A stretch of 64,000 nt of DNA from Streptomyces hydrogenans (GCF_014656075.1 NZ_BNBS01000037.1:1-64000), one strand, 5' to 3'; shown: positions 17,936 to 26,250, counted from the first letter of the stretch. The notes: generated from the sequence alone by a model not told the origin. Translations and numbers: made by a program.

Positions 17936-18516
17936 GTGCCGAGCCCCTCGCCGAGGCGGACGTCCAGGCTCTCGTCGCCGACCGGCGGGCCGGCCGGGTA
18001 CCTCGGCGAGGCCGTCACCGGAACGCTCACCACCAGGTCAAGGGACGGCTTCAGTTCGCCGCCCAGCGCGCTCCACACGTCCGCGAAGGACCGGTCTTCG
18101 GGCGGGGGCAGCGCGATCGACAGGGGGACGGCGGCGCCGATTTCCGCGAGCGAGCCGGTGAGCCGGGCCGGCGGCAGCGCCTCGTAGCGGAGCAGACAGG
18201 CCAGGAGGGAGGAGAGCAGGCGGTGTTCGTCCTCGGGGCGTTTCGTCCAGGCGGTGATCAGGTACGACAGTTTGAAGTAGCGGGGCGGGCGGCGGCGGGC
18301 GACGACCACGCCGCGCTCGTCGTACTCGTTGTGCAGGCCGCGCTCGCGCCGCCGCATGTCCTCGCGGATGTCGTACAGGTACAGGTTCACCATCGGCGCG
18401 TTCACCTTCGCTGCCCACTCGCGCGTGGGCGCGTCGAAGACCACCGCCACCTGTCCGCCCTCCAGGACCTCGGCGCGGATCAGGGAGCGCAGCACGTCGT
18501 CGACCTCGTGGATCAA
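17932..18516 (-). CDS. DUF4255 (Pvc16-type) tail-terminator protein
   Basis: A 194-residue protein of the DUF4255/Pvc16 N-terminal family: MIHEVDDVLRSLI at the start, VNLYLYDIREDMRRRE (about 43-58) and a FKLSYLITAWT block (about 81-91). In eCIS this protein caps the distal end of the tube and sheath. The start is TTG at 18516, supported by a GTGAGG ribosome-binding site and the family's usual N-terminus. The gene is coupled to the AAA+ gene by overlap and sits 7 bp after the vWA gene, so the three form one operon. Confidence 0.9.
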   Translation of the reverse strand: MIHEVDDVLRSLIRAEVLEGGQVAVVFDAPTREWAAKVNAPMVNLYLYDIREDMRRRERGLHNEYDERGVVVARRRPPRYFKLSYLITAWTKRPEDEHRLLSSLLACLLRYEALPPARLTGSLAEIGAAVPLSIALPPPEDRSFADVWSALGGELKPSLDLVVSVPVTASPRYPAGPPVGDESLDVRLGEGLGT

Positions 18517-18523
18517 CGGAACC

Positions 18524-20596
18524 TCACCCCCGGCCCGCGAAGTCCGGCGGCTGGAGCGCGTGGCGGACGACCAGCACGGGTTCCTCCAGGCGTTCCAGGC
18601 GCGCGACCTCCGCGCGCAGCGACCGCGGCCCGGTCCGGTCCTTGCGCAGCACGAGGACCTGGGCCTCGAAGCGGCCGTCGGGGCCCACCCGCAGGGGCGT
18701 GCTGTCGGCGGTCAGGCCCGGGGACCAGACGAGCCGTACGAGCTCCCCGGGCGGGAAGTCCGTGCCCCGCACGGTCACGGGTTCGCCCGGCTTGACCACC
18801 CGCGGGGTCACCTCCAGGCGGGGCTGGGTCACCCGCAGCGGCGCCGTGGCCGTGTTGTTCGCGGCCTCCGGGTCGGGAGGCAGACCGCCGGCCGTCGCCC
18901 GGACGGTTCCGGACAGGGCCTCCTGGTAGGTGGCCGTCTCGGTGACCACCACGCGGCCACCCGGGGGGATGGAGCAGGGCGCGGCGGTCGTGCAGCGGTC
19001 GGGGCTGGTGAGGGTGCGGCCCGGCGCCGAGGGCCAGGTGGTGGCGAGGACGACGCGCTGGGCGGTGTCGGGGCCGGCGTTGGTGAGCGTGTAGCGGGCG
19101 GTGACCGGGCGGCCCGTGTAGGCGCGCGCGGGGGAGAGGGAGACGGAGACGGCGACGTCGGCGGAGGGCGGCACGGGGGGCGGCGGGTCCGTACCGGGCG
19201 GCGGTGTCAGCGGCGGCAGGACGCGGAAGACGGCCGTGTCCGTCCCGGTGTTGCCGGCCGCGTCGGTGGCCGTGCAGGTGACGGTGGTGCTGCCCACGGG
19301 AAAGCGAGAGCCGGACGCCGGGGTGCAACTCGGCGTCAGTGGGCCGTCCTTGGCGTCCTCGGCGGTGGCCGTGTAGGTGATCGTGGTGCCCGCGTCGTCA
19401 CCGGCCCGGGCGAGGCGGTCGTCGAGGGTGACGACGGGCGCGGACACGTCGTTGACGGTGATCGAGATCTCCTGGCGGAAGCCGGGGTCGGCGGCGGCCG
19501 CCCCGATCGCCGTCGTGTCCGGGGCCTGGGTGCCGAGCGGGAAGTGCACGGTGCAGGTGAGGGTGGCGCCCTGGGGCGCGTCCGGCGCGACCGTGATCGT
19601 CTCGGCGAAGGAGGCGGTCTCGCCGCTGACGACGTCACGGGTCGGCGGGTCGAGGGTCACGGACAGGCCGGGGTCGCAGGACTCCAGGGTGTGGCCCACC
19701 CGGGTGGGGAGGTTGGTGAGCCCCTCGACGATGGCCTCGGCGACCTGGCCCGGATCGATCCCCGCGAGCTTGCGGCCGCCGGTGGCCTCGATGATGCGGG
19801 TGGCCTGGCCGCGGGTGGTGGGCGGATCCTCCTTCTGGTCGGGGATGCCCGCGTCACCGTTGCCGTCAAGGCCGTCGCCGCGCGGGGTGTCGACCTCGAC
19901 ACCGAGGACCCGGACGTTCTTGTCCTGGAGGGAGAAGATCGTGTCCTCGATGGAGTGCCCGTTGCTGGGATTGTGGCTGGAGGCGTCACTGACCAGGACG
20001 ACGACCGGACTGGAGTTCTCGCGGAAGATCGTCTTGCCGCCCGCACCGGCCGCGATCTGCCACAGGCCGTTGATCCAGTCCTCGGACGGACCGTCGCTGC
20101 GCCAGCCGAGGTCGGTGCCGAGGGCCCTCACGCCCCTTCCCAAAGCATCGTCGTCGGTGGTGAGTTCGGTCTTGACGCCGAAGCCGGCGTCCACGTCGCC
20201 CACCTGGTCGCCGAAGGTCGTCACGGCGAAGCGGGCGTCCGGCTGCGCCGAGCGCACCCGGTCGATGATGCTCGGCAGCCCGCCGCGTACGTCCGCGATC
20301 GCCTCCTCCATGCTCCCGGTCCCGTCCACCAGCAGCACGACCTCCGGCATCGGCGGCACCACCGGGGTCCGGACCTGCTTGTCGACCTGGAGCGACGCAC
20401 CGGGATCCAGCGCCTGCGACACGACCGCCGGCGTGACCGGCTCGACGGGCACCGGCACGGCGGAGGCGGACGTCGACGCCGGTACGGCTCCGGCCGCGAG
20501 GAGCAGCAGGGCGAGTGAGGCCCGGGCCGGTGTGCGGCGACCGGGCCGCCGGGGCGCCGACGGCTCCGTACGCCCGGACGACTGGAACCAGCGCAC
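18524..20596 (-). CDS. Secreted von Willebrand A / HYR-domain protein of the CIS cluster
   Basis: A 690-residue protein. The N-terminus is a signal peptide with an Arg-rich n-region and hydrophobic core at about 27-45. A vWA domain follows, with a MIDAS DGTGS at residues 91-95 and a second metal-site region LVSDASSH. Then come a HYR-type domain (SCTPASGSRFPVGSTTVTCT), a Pro-rich linker, a DUF11-like beta-sandwich and a C-terminal Ig-like domain. Start is GTG at 20596 with GGGGG upstream. It is the first gene of the vWA-DUF4255-AAA operon. An exported adhesion or protein-binding role is likely from domains; why it is co-transcribed with cytoplasmic CIS proteins is unclear. Confidence 0.85.
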   Translation of the reverse strand: MRWFQSSGRTEPSAPRRPGRRTPARASLALLLLAAGAVPASTSASAVPVPVEPVTPAVVSQALDPGASLQVDKQVRTPVVPPMPEVVLLVDGTGSMEEAIADVRGGLPSIIDRVRSAQPDARFAVTTFGDQVGDVDAGFGVKTELTTDDDALGRGVRALGTDLGWRSDGPSEDWINGLWQIAAGAGGKTIFRENSSPVVVLVSDASSHNPSNGHSIEDTIFSLQDKNVRVLGVEVDTPRGDGLDGNGDAGIPDQKEDPPTTRGQATRIIEATGGRKLAGIDPGQVAEAIVEGLTNLPTRVGHTLESCDPGLSVTLDPPTRDVVSGETASFAETITVAPDAPQGATLTCTVHFPLGTQAPDTTAIGAAAADPGFRQEISITVNDVSAPVVTLDDRLARAGDDAGTTITYTATAEDAKDGPLTPSCTPASGSRFPVGSTTVTCTATDAAGNTGTDTAVFRVLPPLTPPPGTDPPPPVPPSADVAVSVSLSPARAYTGRPVTARYTLTNAGPDTAQRVVLATTWPSAPGRTLTSPDRCTTAAPCSIPPGGRVVVTETATYQEALSGTVRATAGGLPPDPEAANNTATAPLRVTQPRLEVTPRVVKPGEPVTVRGTDFPPGELVRLVWSPGLTADSTPLRVGPDGRFEAQVLVLRKDRTGPRSLRAEVARLERLEEPVLVVRHALQPPDFAGRG

Positions 20597-20759
20597 GGCA
20601 CAACCCCCTCGACCTCACGTCGCTCGACGGCCCGAGGATGCCGTACCGGTCCCCGATTGTCCTCGTGCCTCAAGTCACCTTTGGGGGAAGGGAGTTCTGC
20701 ACCTATGGGCAACCCTCACCGACGCCGGCCTCAGGTGAGGCCGACCCCGACCGTTCCCC

Positions 20760-21389
20760 TCAGATCAGCCCCTGCCGCATCGCGTACGCCACCGCGTGCG
20801 AGCGGTTGCGGAGCTGGAGTCGGGTGATGACCGCGTGCAGGACGTTCTTGATGGTGCGCTCGGAGTACGAGAGCTTCGCGGCGATGTCCGCCGTGTCGTA
20901 GCCCTCCGCGACCAGGCGCAGTACGTCGACCTCGCGCGCCGCGAGGCCCGTGAAGTGCAGCCCGCGCGGGCCGAGGACCTGGCCCTGGAGGCGGCCGACC
21001 TCCTCCAGGAGGCGTCCCACCAGGTCGGAGGGGAGGTGTCCGGCGCCCTTCGCGACCGTGCCGATCACGTGCACCAGGTGTTCCGGTGTCGCCTCCGCCC
21101 GGCGGATCACGCCGGCGACCCCGCACTCCGCCGCGCTCACGAGCTTCTGTTCGTCGATGTCCGTCGTCACGAGGACCGGGCGCGAGGTGCTGGTGCGCCG
21201 GATGTGCCGCAGCAGCCGCAGCACGTCCTCGTCGACCGTGTCCACCACGAGCACGACGACCTCGGGTGCGGGGTCCGCCGTCTCGCTCCATTCCGTCACG
21301 TTGATCTCGGGGCGGGTGCGTAACTGACTCGTCACCCCCGCCTGTGAGATCGGGTCCTGCGCGCGCAGTGCTACTGCCGTGCGTTCCAT
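20760..21389 (-). CDS. LuxR-family DNA-binding response regulator with degenerate receiver
   Basis: A 209-residue regulator. The C-terminal ~65 residues are a LuxR/NarL helix-turn-helix (FTGLAAREVDVLRLVAEG ... SERTIKNVLHAVITRL). The N-terminal half has receiver-like spacing, but the acidic pair near the N-terminus is replaced (RAQD) and the site after the phospho-acceptor position lacks the usual MP. Start ATG at 21389 has GGGGGAG upstream; longer frames are rejected. It lies between the vWA operon and the divergent CisA-like gene, so it is the prime candidate to control the CIS cluster, probably without phosphorylation. Confidence 0.87.
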   Translation of the reverse strand: MERTAVALRAQDPISQAGVTSQLRTRPEINVTEWSETADPAPEVVVLVVDTVDEDVLRLLRHIRRTSTSRPVLVTTDIDEQKLVSAAECGVAGVIRRAEATPEHLVHVIGTVAKGAGHLPSDLVGRLLEEVGRLQGQVLGPRGLHFTGLAAREVDVLRLVAEGYDTADIAAKLSYSERTIKNVLHAVITRLQLRNRSHAVAYAMRQGLI

Positions 21390-21613
21390 GGTCCGGCTCC
21401 CCCCGGGCGAGCGGGGGCGACGCGAATGACGCGGGGCCCCCGTGTCCACCATCAGCAACGTCAACAACGCCAGTCTCTCTGGTGGTTCGGCGGACGGGAG
21501 ATTCCCTGACTGACCGTCATGAAAACTGAATCGTTGCTTCGGGCACGGAATCTGCCCGAAAGTGTTCCTGATCTGACGATGCTGTGGAGGCGGCCGGATC
21601 CTACGGTGCGCCC
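21390..21613. promoter_or_regulatory. Divergent control region of the LuxR regulator and CisA-like genes
   Basis: These 224 bp lie between two divergent genes. A somewhat AT-richer stretch around 21500-21560 (with a TGAAAACTGAATCG segment) could hold a promoter for the plus-strand gene. No clear operator palindrome was found. Confidence 0.4.
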
Positions 21614-22966
21614 ATGAGTCTTACGGTAAGCCTCGACGCATCGTCCGTCACCGCCGTACCGGGCGAAGAGACGAGCCTCCCTCTTCAGGTGCGCAACTCC
21701 GGAACCACCGTGGAGGAGTACCGCTTCGAGGTGGCCGGAGCCTGTGCCGCCTGGACGACGGTGGAACCGGCGACCCTCTCCCTGTACCCGGGCAGCGCGG
21801 AGACCGTCCAGGTCACCTTCCGGCCGCCCCGTGACCCGTCCGTGCCCGCGGGCGAGACGCCCTTCGGCGTCCGCGTGGTCCCCACCAGCGACCACGCCGA
21901 ACCGGTCGTGCCCGAGGGCCGGGTGACCGTCGCCCCGTTCACCGAGGTCACCGCCGAGCTGGTCCCCAGGGGCTCGCACGGTGTGCTGCGCGGTGCCCAC
22001 AAGGTGGCGGTCGACAACCGGGGCAACGCTCCGCTCACCGTCGCGCTGACCGCCCGCTCCGGCACCGAGCGGGCCGGGATCACCTTCACCCGGCCGGAGC
22101 TGCGGGTCGAACCGGGCCGCGCCGCCTTCGCCGAACTGCGCGTCAAGCCCGCGAAGCGGCTGTGGCGCGGCACCCCGGTCCTGCACACCTTCCAGGCCGT
22201 CGTCGCGCCGCCCGCGCCCGAGGGTGAGGAACCGCCCGCCCCGGTCGTGCTCGACGGGTCCTACCAGCAGGAAGCGATCCTGCCGCGCTGGCTGCCGCGC
22301 GCCCTGATCCTCGCCTTCGTGCTCGCCCTGATCCTGACCGGCTTCTGGTACGGCATGCTCCGGCCGGCGGTGAAGTCGGCGGCCCGTGAGGCGATCACCC
22401 CCGAGGTCATCGCCTCCGCGACCTCCGGCCCCGACCAGAGCGGCGGACAGACCGGAGGACAGACCGGCGGCGGCTCCGGCGGTGCGTCGGCCACGCCCAC
22501 CCCGGCGCCCACCCCCACTCCCACGGCGAGCGTGAAGCCCAGCGCGAAGCCGAGCGTGAAGCCCAGCGCGAAGGCCACCGCCAAGCCGCTGCCGCCCGCC
22601 GAGCCGTCCAGTGCCCAGGTGCAGGTCAGGGACGGTGTCGGCGGAGGATCGCGGAGCGGTACGGCGCTGACCGTGCCGGCCGGGAAGACCTTCCGGCTCA
22701 CCGACATCCTGGTCCAGAACCCGCAGGGCGACGCCGGCACCGTCGTCATCACCGGCGACGGCGGCTCCCGGATCCTGACCCTGGCCCTGGAGAACTTCCG
22801 TGACTCCGACTACCACTTCGTCACCCCGATCCTGGTGCCGGCCGGCGGCCAGGTGACGATGACCGTGGACTGCCGCAAGGTCGGCCGCCCGGTCAACGCC
22901 CCGGCGCCCAGCCGCTGCGCCCAGTCCCTCTTCCTCGGCGGCACCATGCAGTCCACCAAGTCCTGA
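21614..22966 (+). CDS. cisA: CisA-like membrane protein of the CIS cluster
   Basis: A 450-residue protein with two N-terminal Ig-like beta-sandwich repeats (about 1-210, VRNSGTTVEEYRFEV and VDNRGNAPLTVAL), one transmembrane helix (about 228-250, LILAFVLALILTGFWYG), a Gly/Thr/Pro/Lys-rich linker (270-330) and a C-terminal beta domain with two Cys. No signal peptide, so the N-terminus is probably cytosolic and the C-terminus outside. This architecture and position match the Streptomyces CisA protein, reported to be needed for CIS function at the membrane. ATG at 21614 is chosen at the start of the Ig domain; a GTG at 21584 is possible. Naming is by resemblance. Confidence 0.62.
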   Translation: MSLTVSLDASSVTAVPGEETSLPLQVRNSGTTVEEYRFEVAGACAAWTTVEPATLSLYPGSAETVQVTFRPPRDPSVPAGETPFGVRVVPTSDHAEPVVPEGRVTVAPFTEVTAELVPRGSHGVLRGAHKVAVDNRGNAPLTVALTARSGTERAGITFTRPELRVEPGRAAFAELRVKPAKRLWRGTPVLHTFQAVVAPPAPEGEEPPAPVVLDGSYQQEAILPRWLPRALILAFVLALILTGFWYGMLRPAVKSAAREAITPEVIASATSGPDQSGGQTGGQTGGGSGGASATPTPAPTPTPTASVKPSAKPSVKPSAKATAKPLPPAEPSSAQVQVRDGVGGGSRSGTALTVPAGKTFRLTDILVQNPQGDAGTVVITGDGGSRILTLALENFRDSDYHFVTPILVPAGGQVTMTVDCRKVGRPVNAPAPSRCAQSLFLGGTMQSTKS

Positions 22967-23057
22967 GGGCCGGGGGCCACCCCGGAGGGTCGGGCACCCT
23001 TGAGGGTCAGGGGCCACCCCTGAGGGCCGCGCACCCCTGAGAACCGGGCACCGCCCC
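22964..23057. repeat. Tandem 37-bp repeat between convergent genes
   Basis: Starting in the cisA-like stop codon, a 37-bp unit (TGAGGGCC...GCACCCT) occurs at 22964-23000 and again with changes at 23001-23037, then degenerates in a third partial copy. The half-units also resemble each other (GAGGGTC/GAGGGCC followed by a CACCC run), so the ancestral unit may be ~18-20 bp. It lies in the intergenic space between convergent genes. Confidence 0.6.
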
Positions 23058-23101
23058 GAGGCCCCGCCCGCGCCGTCCGGATCCACGACAGCGGATCCCG
23101 G

Positions 23102-23935
23102 CTACGCGGACGGGGCCTCTTCCTCCTCCTCGGCGCCCGCCTCCGCCGCCCGCTGCACGAACGAGCCCTGGACGTCGGCGGGCTGCTCGTCCTCGTCCTC
23201 CGTCGCGGCCCGCTGCACGGCCGGTGCCGCGGGCGGCGCGGGCGCGGCGACCGGTGCGGGCGCGGCGGGGGCCGAGGGTTCCGCCAGGACCCGCTCCGCG
23301 TTGGCGACGGCCTCCCGTTCGAAACGGTCCGAGGGGTCGCTCACCCGGATCCCGCCGGGCGCCTCCGTGCCCTCGACCGGCCCGCTGCGCTGCTGGATCA
23401 CGTGGGTCAGCTCGTGCGCCAGCGTCGTACGCCCCTGCGGCGAGGCCGGGTCGTACGCCGCCCGCTGGAACACCACGTTGTTGCCGACCGTGTAGGCGTG
23501 CGCGCCGATGCCCTTCGCGGAGGCGTCCGCCGCGGCGTCGGTGTGGATCCGCACGTCGGAGAAGTCCGCGCCCATCCGGGCCTCCATGTCGCCGCGGGTC
23601 GCGGTGTCGAGCGGCTGCCCGCCGCCCGAGGCCAGCACGTCGTGCACCGGCGACCGCGCGCCCTCTTCGGCCGCCTCGGGGGTCGTGCTCCGGCTGCGCT
23701 GGACCATCGCGCCGACGGCTCCGTTGCCCACGGCCCGCTGGAGCGCCCCCAGGCCGGACGCGCCGACCACGTCCGCGCGCCCGGTCGCCGCGGCCTCGAA
23801 GAGCCGTGCCGCGCCCGGGCCGCCGTCCTGGGCGCGGTCGTCGTGGAGCCGGTCGTCCCGCACGGGGCCGGGGGCGTGCTCCTGGTGGTGGTCGTGGTCG
23901 TGATCATGGCCGTGCTCGTGCTCGTACGCACTCAT
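23102..23935 (-). CDS. DUF4157 (eCIS-core) domain protein
   Basis: A 277-residue protein. The start ATG at 23935 has GGGGAG upstream. Residues 6-20 are a His/Asp/Glu-rich stretch that could bind metal. Residues 65-80 are LQRAVGNGAVGAMVQR, like the tag in the effector. The DUF4157 domain (about 85-195) contains DFSDVRIHTD, AYTVGNNVVFQ and the zincin-like HELTH with VIQQR. The C-terminal third is disordered with PAVQRA, SFVQRA and an acidic tail. DUF4157 proteins are eCIS markers and are proposed to be cargo or maturation proteins. Whether the HELTH site is active is unknown. It is convergent with the CisA-like gene. Confidence 0.88.
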   Translation of the reverse strand: MSAYEHEHGHDHDHDHHQEHAPGPVRDDRLHDDRAQDGGPGAARLFEAAATGRADVVGASGLGALQRAVGNGAVGAMVQRSRSTTPEAAEEGARSPVHDVLASGGGQPLDTATRGDMEARMGADFSDVRIHTDAAADASAKGIGAHAYTVGNNVVFQRAAYDPASPQGRTTLAHELTHVIQQRSGPVEGTEAPGGIRVSDPSDRFEREAVANAERVLAEPSAPAAPAPVAAPAPPAAPAVQRAATEDEDEQPADVQGSFVQRAAEAGAEEEEEAPSA

Positions 23936-24331
23936 CGTCAGCTCCCCGAACGGTCCCCGAAGGCGTCCTCCACGGGGACGCGGAGGCCCCCGACCCCCAG
24001 CGTCCCCATCCGCCCCTGCCCCCGTCCAGGCCGCGCCCGTGTCGCCGGGGGCAGGAAGCGCTGCCCCTTCGCGCAGGCGGCCGGAGGAGGCCTGTGAGAC
24101 GCCAGACCCCGGCTCCCTCAGCCGACCGGACCCGGCGGTGGGCCGGGCCTCCGTCGGCGGCTCCGCACATGACTGTGCCCCACACCCGGAGGTGTGGGGC
24201 ACATGCGGAGCGGGGACCAACGACCAGTCGGCTCTCCCTCCGTGCTTCCCACCGTAGCGGCCGCCCGCCCGCCGGGACGAACCGATCCGGTGGTCATGAC
24301 CCGAACGAGTGAGTCGGCCCCTGACGGCCGG
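23936..24331. other. Gene-free interval upstream of the DUF4157 gene
   Basis: About 400 bp between the DUF4157 start and the end of the small secreted-protein gene. It contains the strong hairpin annotated separately and must hold the DUF4157 promoter. No convincing coding sequence, and no clear -10/-35 was seen. Confidence 0.5.
24174..24203. terminator. Strong 13-bp stem hairpin, probable terminator
   Basis: A perfect inverted repeat with arms 24174-24186 and 24191-24203 (TGTGCCCCACACC and its complement) around a 4-base loop. It lies about 130 bp past the end of the small secreted-protein gene on the minus strand. There is no T-run, which is normal for Streptomyces terminators; a regulatory role for the DUF4157 gene cannot be excluded. 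Confidence 0.6.
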
Positions 24332-24634
24332 TCAGGCGGAGAACGAACCGGCGCCGCCGGGGACGTGGGTTCCGTAACCGGGCTGGACGACGACCGAGGG
24401 GCCGAGGCAGAACGGGTTGCCGTAGACCTTCACCGGACGGTCCGTCTGGTTCGTCAGGACGTGGGCGACGGTGGGCAGCTGGTGGCACCCGGCCGGGTCG
24501 CGGTAGACGTCCAGCGGCTGGACCTCGGTCGAGAAGACGACGACGTCGCCGGTGGCGGCGGCCTGGGCGGACCCGGCGAGGCCGAGCACCGCGCTCGCGG
24601 CGACCAGGGAGATCAGAACGGCTCGTGTACGCAT
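24332..24634 (-). CDS. Small secreted protein of unknown function
   Basis: A 100-residue protein with a clear signal peptide (residues 1-24: MRTR, hydrophobic core, cleavage after AQA). The mature ~75 residues are beta-prone and contain two Cys (CHQLPT, PFCLGP) that could form a disulfide. The ATG at 24634 is chosen because GAGG lies 6 bp upstream; ATGs at 24640 and 24646 are alternatives. The text resembles small exported Streptomyces proteins of unknown role. No link to the CIS genes is evident. Confidence 0.65.
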   Translation of the reverse strand: MRTRAVLISLVAASAVLGLAGSAQAAATGDVVVFSTEVQPLDVYRDPAGCHQLPTVAHVLTNQTDRPVKVYGNPFCLGPSVVVQPGYGTHVPGGAGSFSA

Positions 24635-24773
24635 GGGCATCCTCATCACGGACGATCCCGCATCGGCGCGGGCTCGCCCCACAGCTACCGACCCGAGCCG
24701 TTCAAGATCCACTCGCGGGGGGCGGATTCACTCTCCAGGCGCGCGGAAGAACCCGTCCGTGTGGCAGGGCCGT

Positions 24774-25175
24774 TCAGGCGCCCGCGGCCTCGGAGGCCTC
24801 CTGGGTGATGCGGTCGAACTGCGCTCCCATCGCGGCGGCGAGGGCCTGTGCGGCGGACAGCGGCCGGACCATGACGGTGAAGTCGTCGATCTTCCCGTCC
24901 TCGTCGAGATGGAGGAAGTCGCAGCCCTGGATCCGCCGTCCGTCGACGGTCGCGGTGAAGACCAGGGCGTGGTCGCGGCCCTCGGGGTCCCCGATCTCGC
25001 GGACGTAGGTGAAGTCGTCGAGGACCCGCATCACCGCGCGCAGGATCGCGGCCGTGATGGCCTTGCCGGGGTACGGCTTGAAGGCGATGGGACTGGTGAA
25101 GACGACGTCCTCGGCGAGCAGCGCCGCGATGGCGTCCTCGTCGCGCCGCTCCACGGCCTGGCGGAAGGGGTGCAT
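24774..25175 (-). CDS. SnoaL/NTF2-like protein
   Basis: A 133-residue protein with the fold signature of the SnoaL-like/NTF2 superfamily: an N-terminal helix MHPFRQAVERRDEDAIAALLAEDVVFTSP and later beta strands (FTATVDGRRIQGCDFLHLDEDGKIDDFTVMVRP). Members range from ketosteroid-isomerase-type enzymes to small-molecule binders; no catalytic Asp/His pair can be assigned with certainty. The ATG at 25175 is preceded by GGAG. Monocistronic; its upstream 179 bp to the GntR gene end contain a short AT-rich patch (TAGTCAACTAAATGAATAG near 25188-25206) that may be its promoter. Confidence 0.7.
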   Translation of the reverse strand: MHPFRQAVERRDEDAIAALLAEDVVFTSPIAFKPYPGKAITAAILRAVMRVLDDFTYVREIGDPEGRDHALVFTATVDGRRIQGCDFLHLDEDGKIDDFTVMVRPLSAAQALAAAMGAQFDRITQEASEAAGA

Positions 25176-25354
25176 GAGCGCATCTCCATAGTCAACTAAA
25201 TGAATAGGTGACTCGGAGGGTAGGGCGAGGTGGGGGACCTGTCCACCCCGACCGTCCGCGCGCACGCCGCCGCACACCGGTCCCCGTGGGGGTGTGCCGC
25301 GTGGAGCGGTGTGCCGGCGCGCGGGGAAGGTCGGCTGTTCTCGCCGCGTGCCCG

Positions 25355-26221
25355 TCAGGGGCTCTGCTGGACGACGCCCCGGGTGGAGAAGGTGACCGGA
25401 TCGCCGCCGGTGAAGTCGCCCGGGGGGATGCCCGGATGGTGGCCCTGCTTCGCCGGGGGCTGTTCGTCGTGGGCGCCGGGCTGTTCCTCGCCGGCGCCGA
25501 GGGTGAGGCGCGAGACGATGCGGTAGCGGTCGCCGCGGTAGAGCGAGTGGACGTACTCCACCGCGCGGCCGCGGGAATCGGTGGTGAGCCGCTCGAAGAG
25601 GAGCGCGGGGGAGAGCTCCGGCACGTCGAGCAGGTCGGCTTCGGCCCGGGTGACGACGGTGGGTTCGATGGACTGCACCGCCTCGCTGACCTGGACCCCG
25701 TGGTGGTCCCGGAGGTGCTCGTAGAGATCGCCCTGTTCGAGTTCCTCGCTGGTCAGCCCGGGGGCGAGGTCGGCCCGGACGTGCAGGTGCTCGATGGCCA
25801 TGGGGGAGCCGTCCACGAGGCGGAGCCGGGCCACGTACAGGATCTCGGCGGCGGGGGAGACGCGGAGCTTGCGGCTGACGCGGGCGCCGGCCGGGAGCGT
25901 GCGGAACTCCAGCAGTCTGCTGGTCCACACGCCGCCGGCCTGCGGGAGGGTGAAGGCGTTCCGGTCGGAGATCAGCTCCTGGGTGATCTTCTCCGCGGCC
26001 ACGAACATGCCCCGGCCGTGCTCGCGGACCAGCAGTCCCGCGACGACCAGCTCGTCGACGGCCGCGCGCAGGGTGGGGCGTGACACGCCGAGCCGGGCGC
26101 AGAGGACGCGTTCGGACGGGATGGCGTCGCCGGGGCGCCTCGCCTCGATGAGCTCGAGGATCGCGTCACGGACCCGTTCGCGCTTGAGCATCGCGCCGGA
26201 GGCTGCCGCGTCGATCTCCAT
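25355..26221 (-). CDS. GntR/HutC-family regulator of the divergent sugar operon
   Basis: A 288-residue regulator: winged helix at about 14-78 (GDAIPSERVLCARLGVSRPTLRAAVDELV), then a UTRA ligand domain (about 90-240, ending in AVEYVHSLYRGDRYRIVSRL), then a non-conserved Gly/Pro tail of ~45 residues. UTRA domains sense sugar phosphates; the nearest well-known relative in this setting is DasR, but the tail and N-terminus differ, so this is better seen as a DasR-like paralogue. It is divergent from the ABC transporter operon, and the shared region contains repeated TGGTC half-sites like those of DasR operators. Start ATG at 26221. Confidence 0.85.
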   Translation of the reverse strand: MEIDAAASGAMLKRERVRDAILELIEARRPGDAIPSERVLCARLGVSRPTLRAAVDELVVAGLLVREHGRGMFVAAEKITQELISDRNAFTLPQAGGVWTSRLLEFRTLPAGARVSRKLRVSPAAEILYVARLRLVDGSPMAIEHLHVRADLAPGLTSEELEQGDLYEHLRDHHGVQVSEAVQSIEPTVVTRAEADLLDVPELSPALLFERLTTDSRGRAVEYVHSLYRGDRYRIVSRLTLGAGEEQPGAHDEQPPAKQGHHPGIPPGDFTGGDPVTFSTRGVVQQSP

Positions 26222-26250
26222 AAGGCTCTCGTTCGTCGTCGGGACGTTCG

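Noticed and set aside
22964..23057. CRISPR array
   Set aside because: Repeats are adjacent and degenerate with no unique spacers; no cas genes nearby.
1..24000. Prophage or type VI secretion system
   Set aside because: No capsid, portal, terminase, integrase or TssJ/L/M membrane genes; AAA+, DUF4255 and DUF4157 genes mark an eCIS.
25355..26221. Assignment of the GntR regulator as DasR itself
   Set aside because: The N-terminus and C-terminal tail differ from DasR as remembered, and operator half-sites are in direct rather than inverted arrangement.
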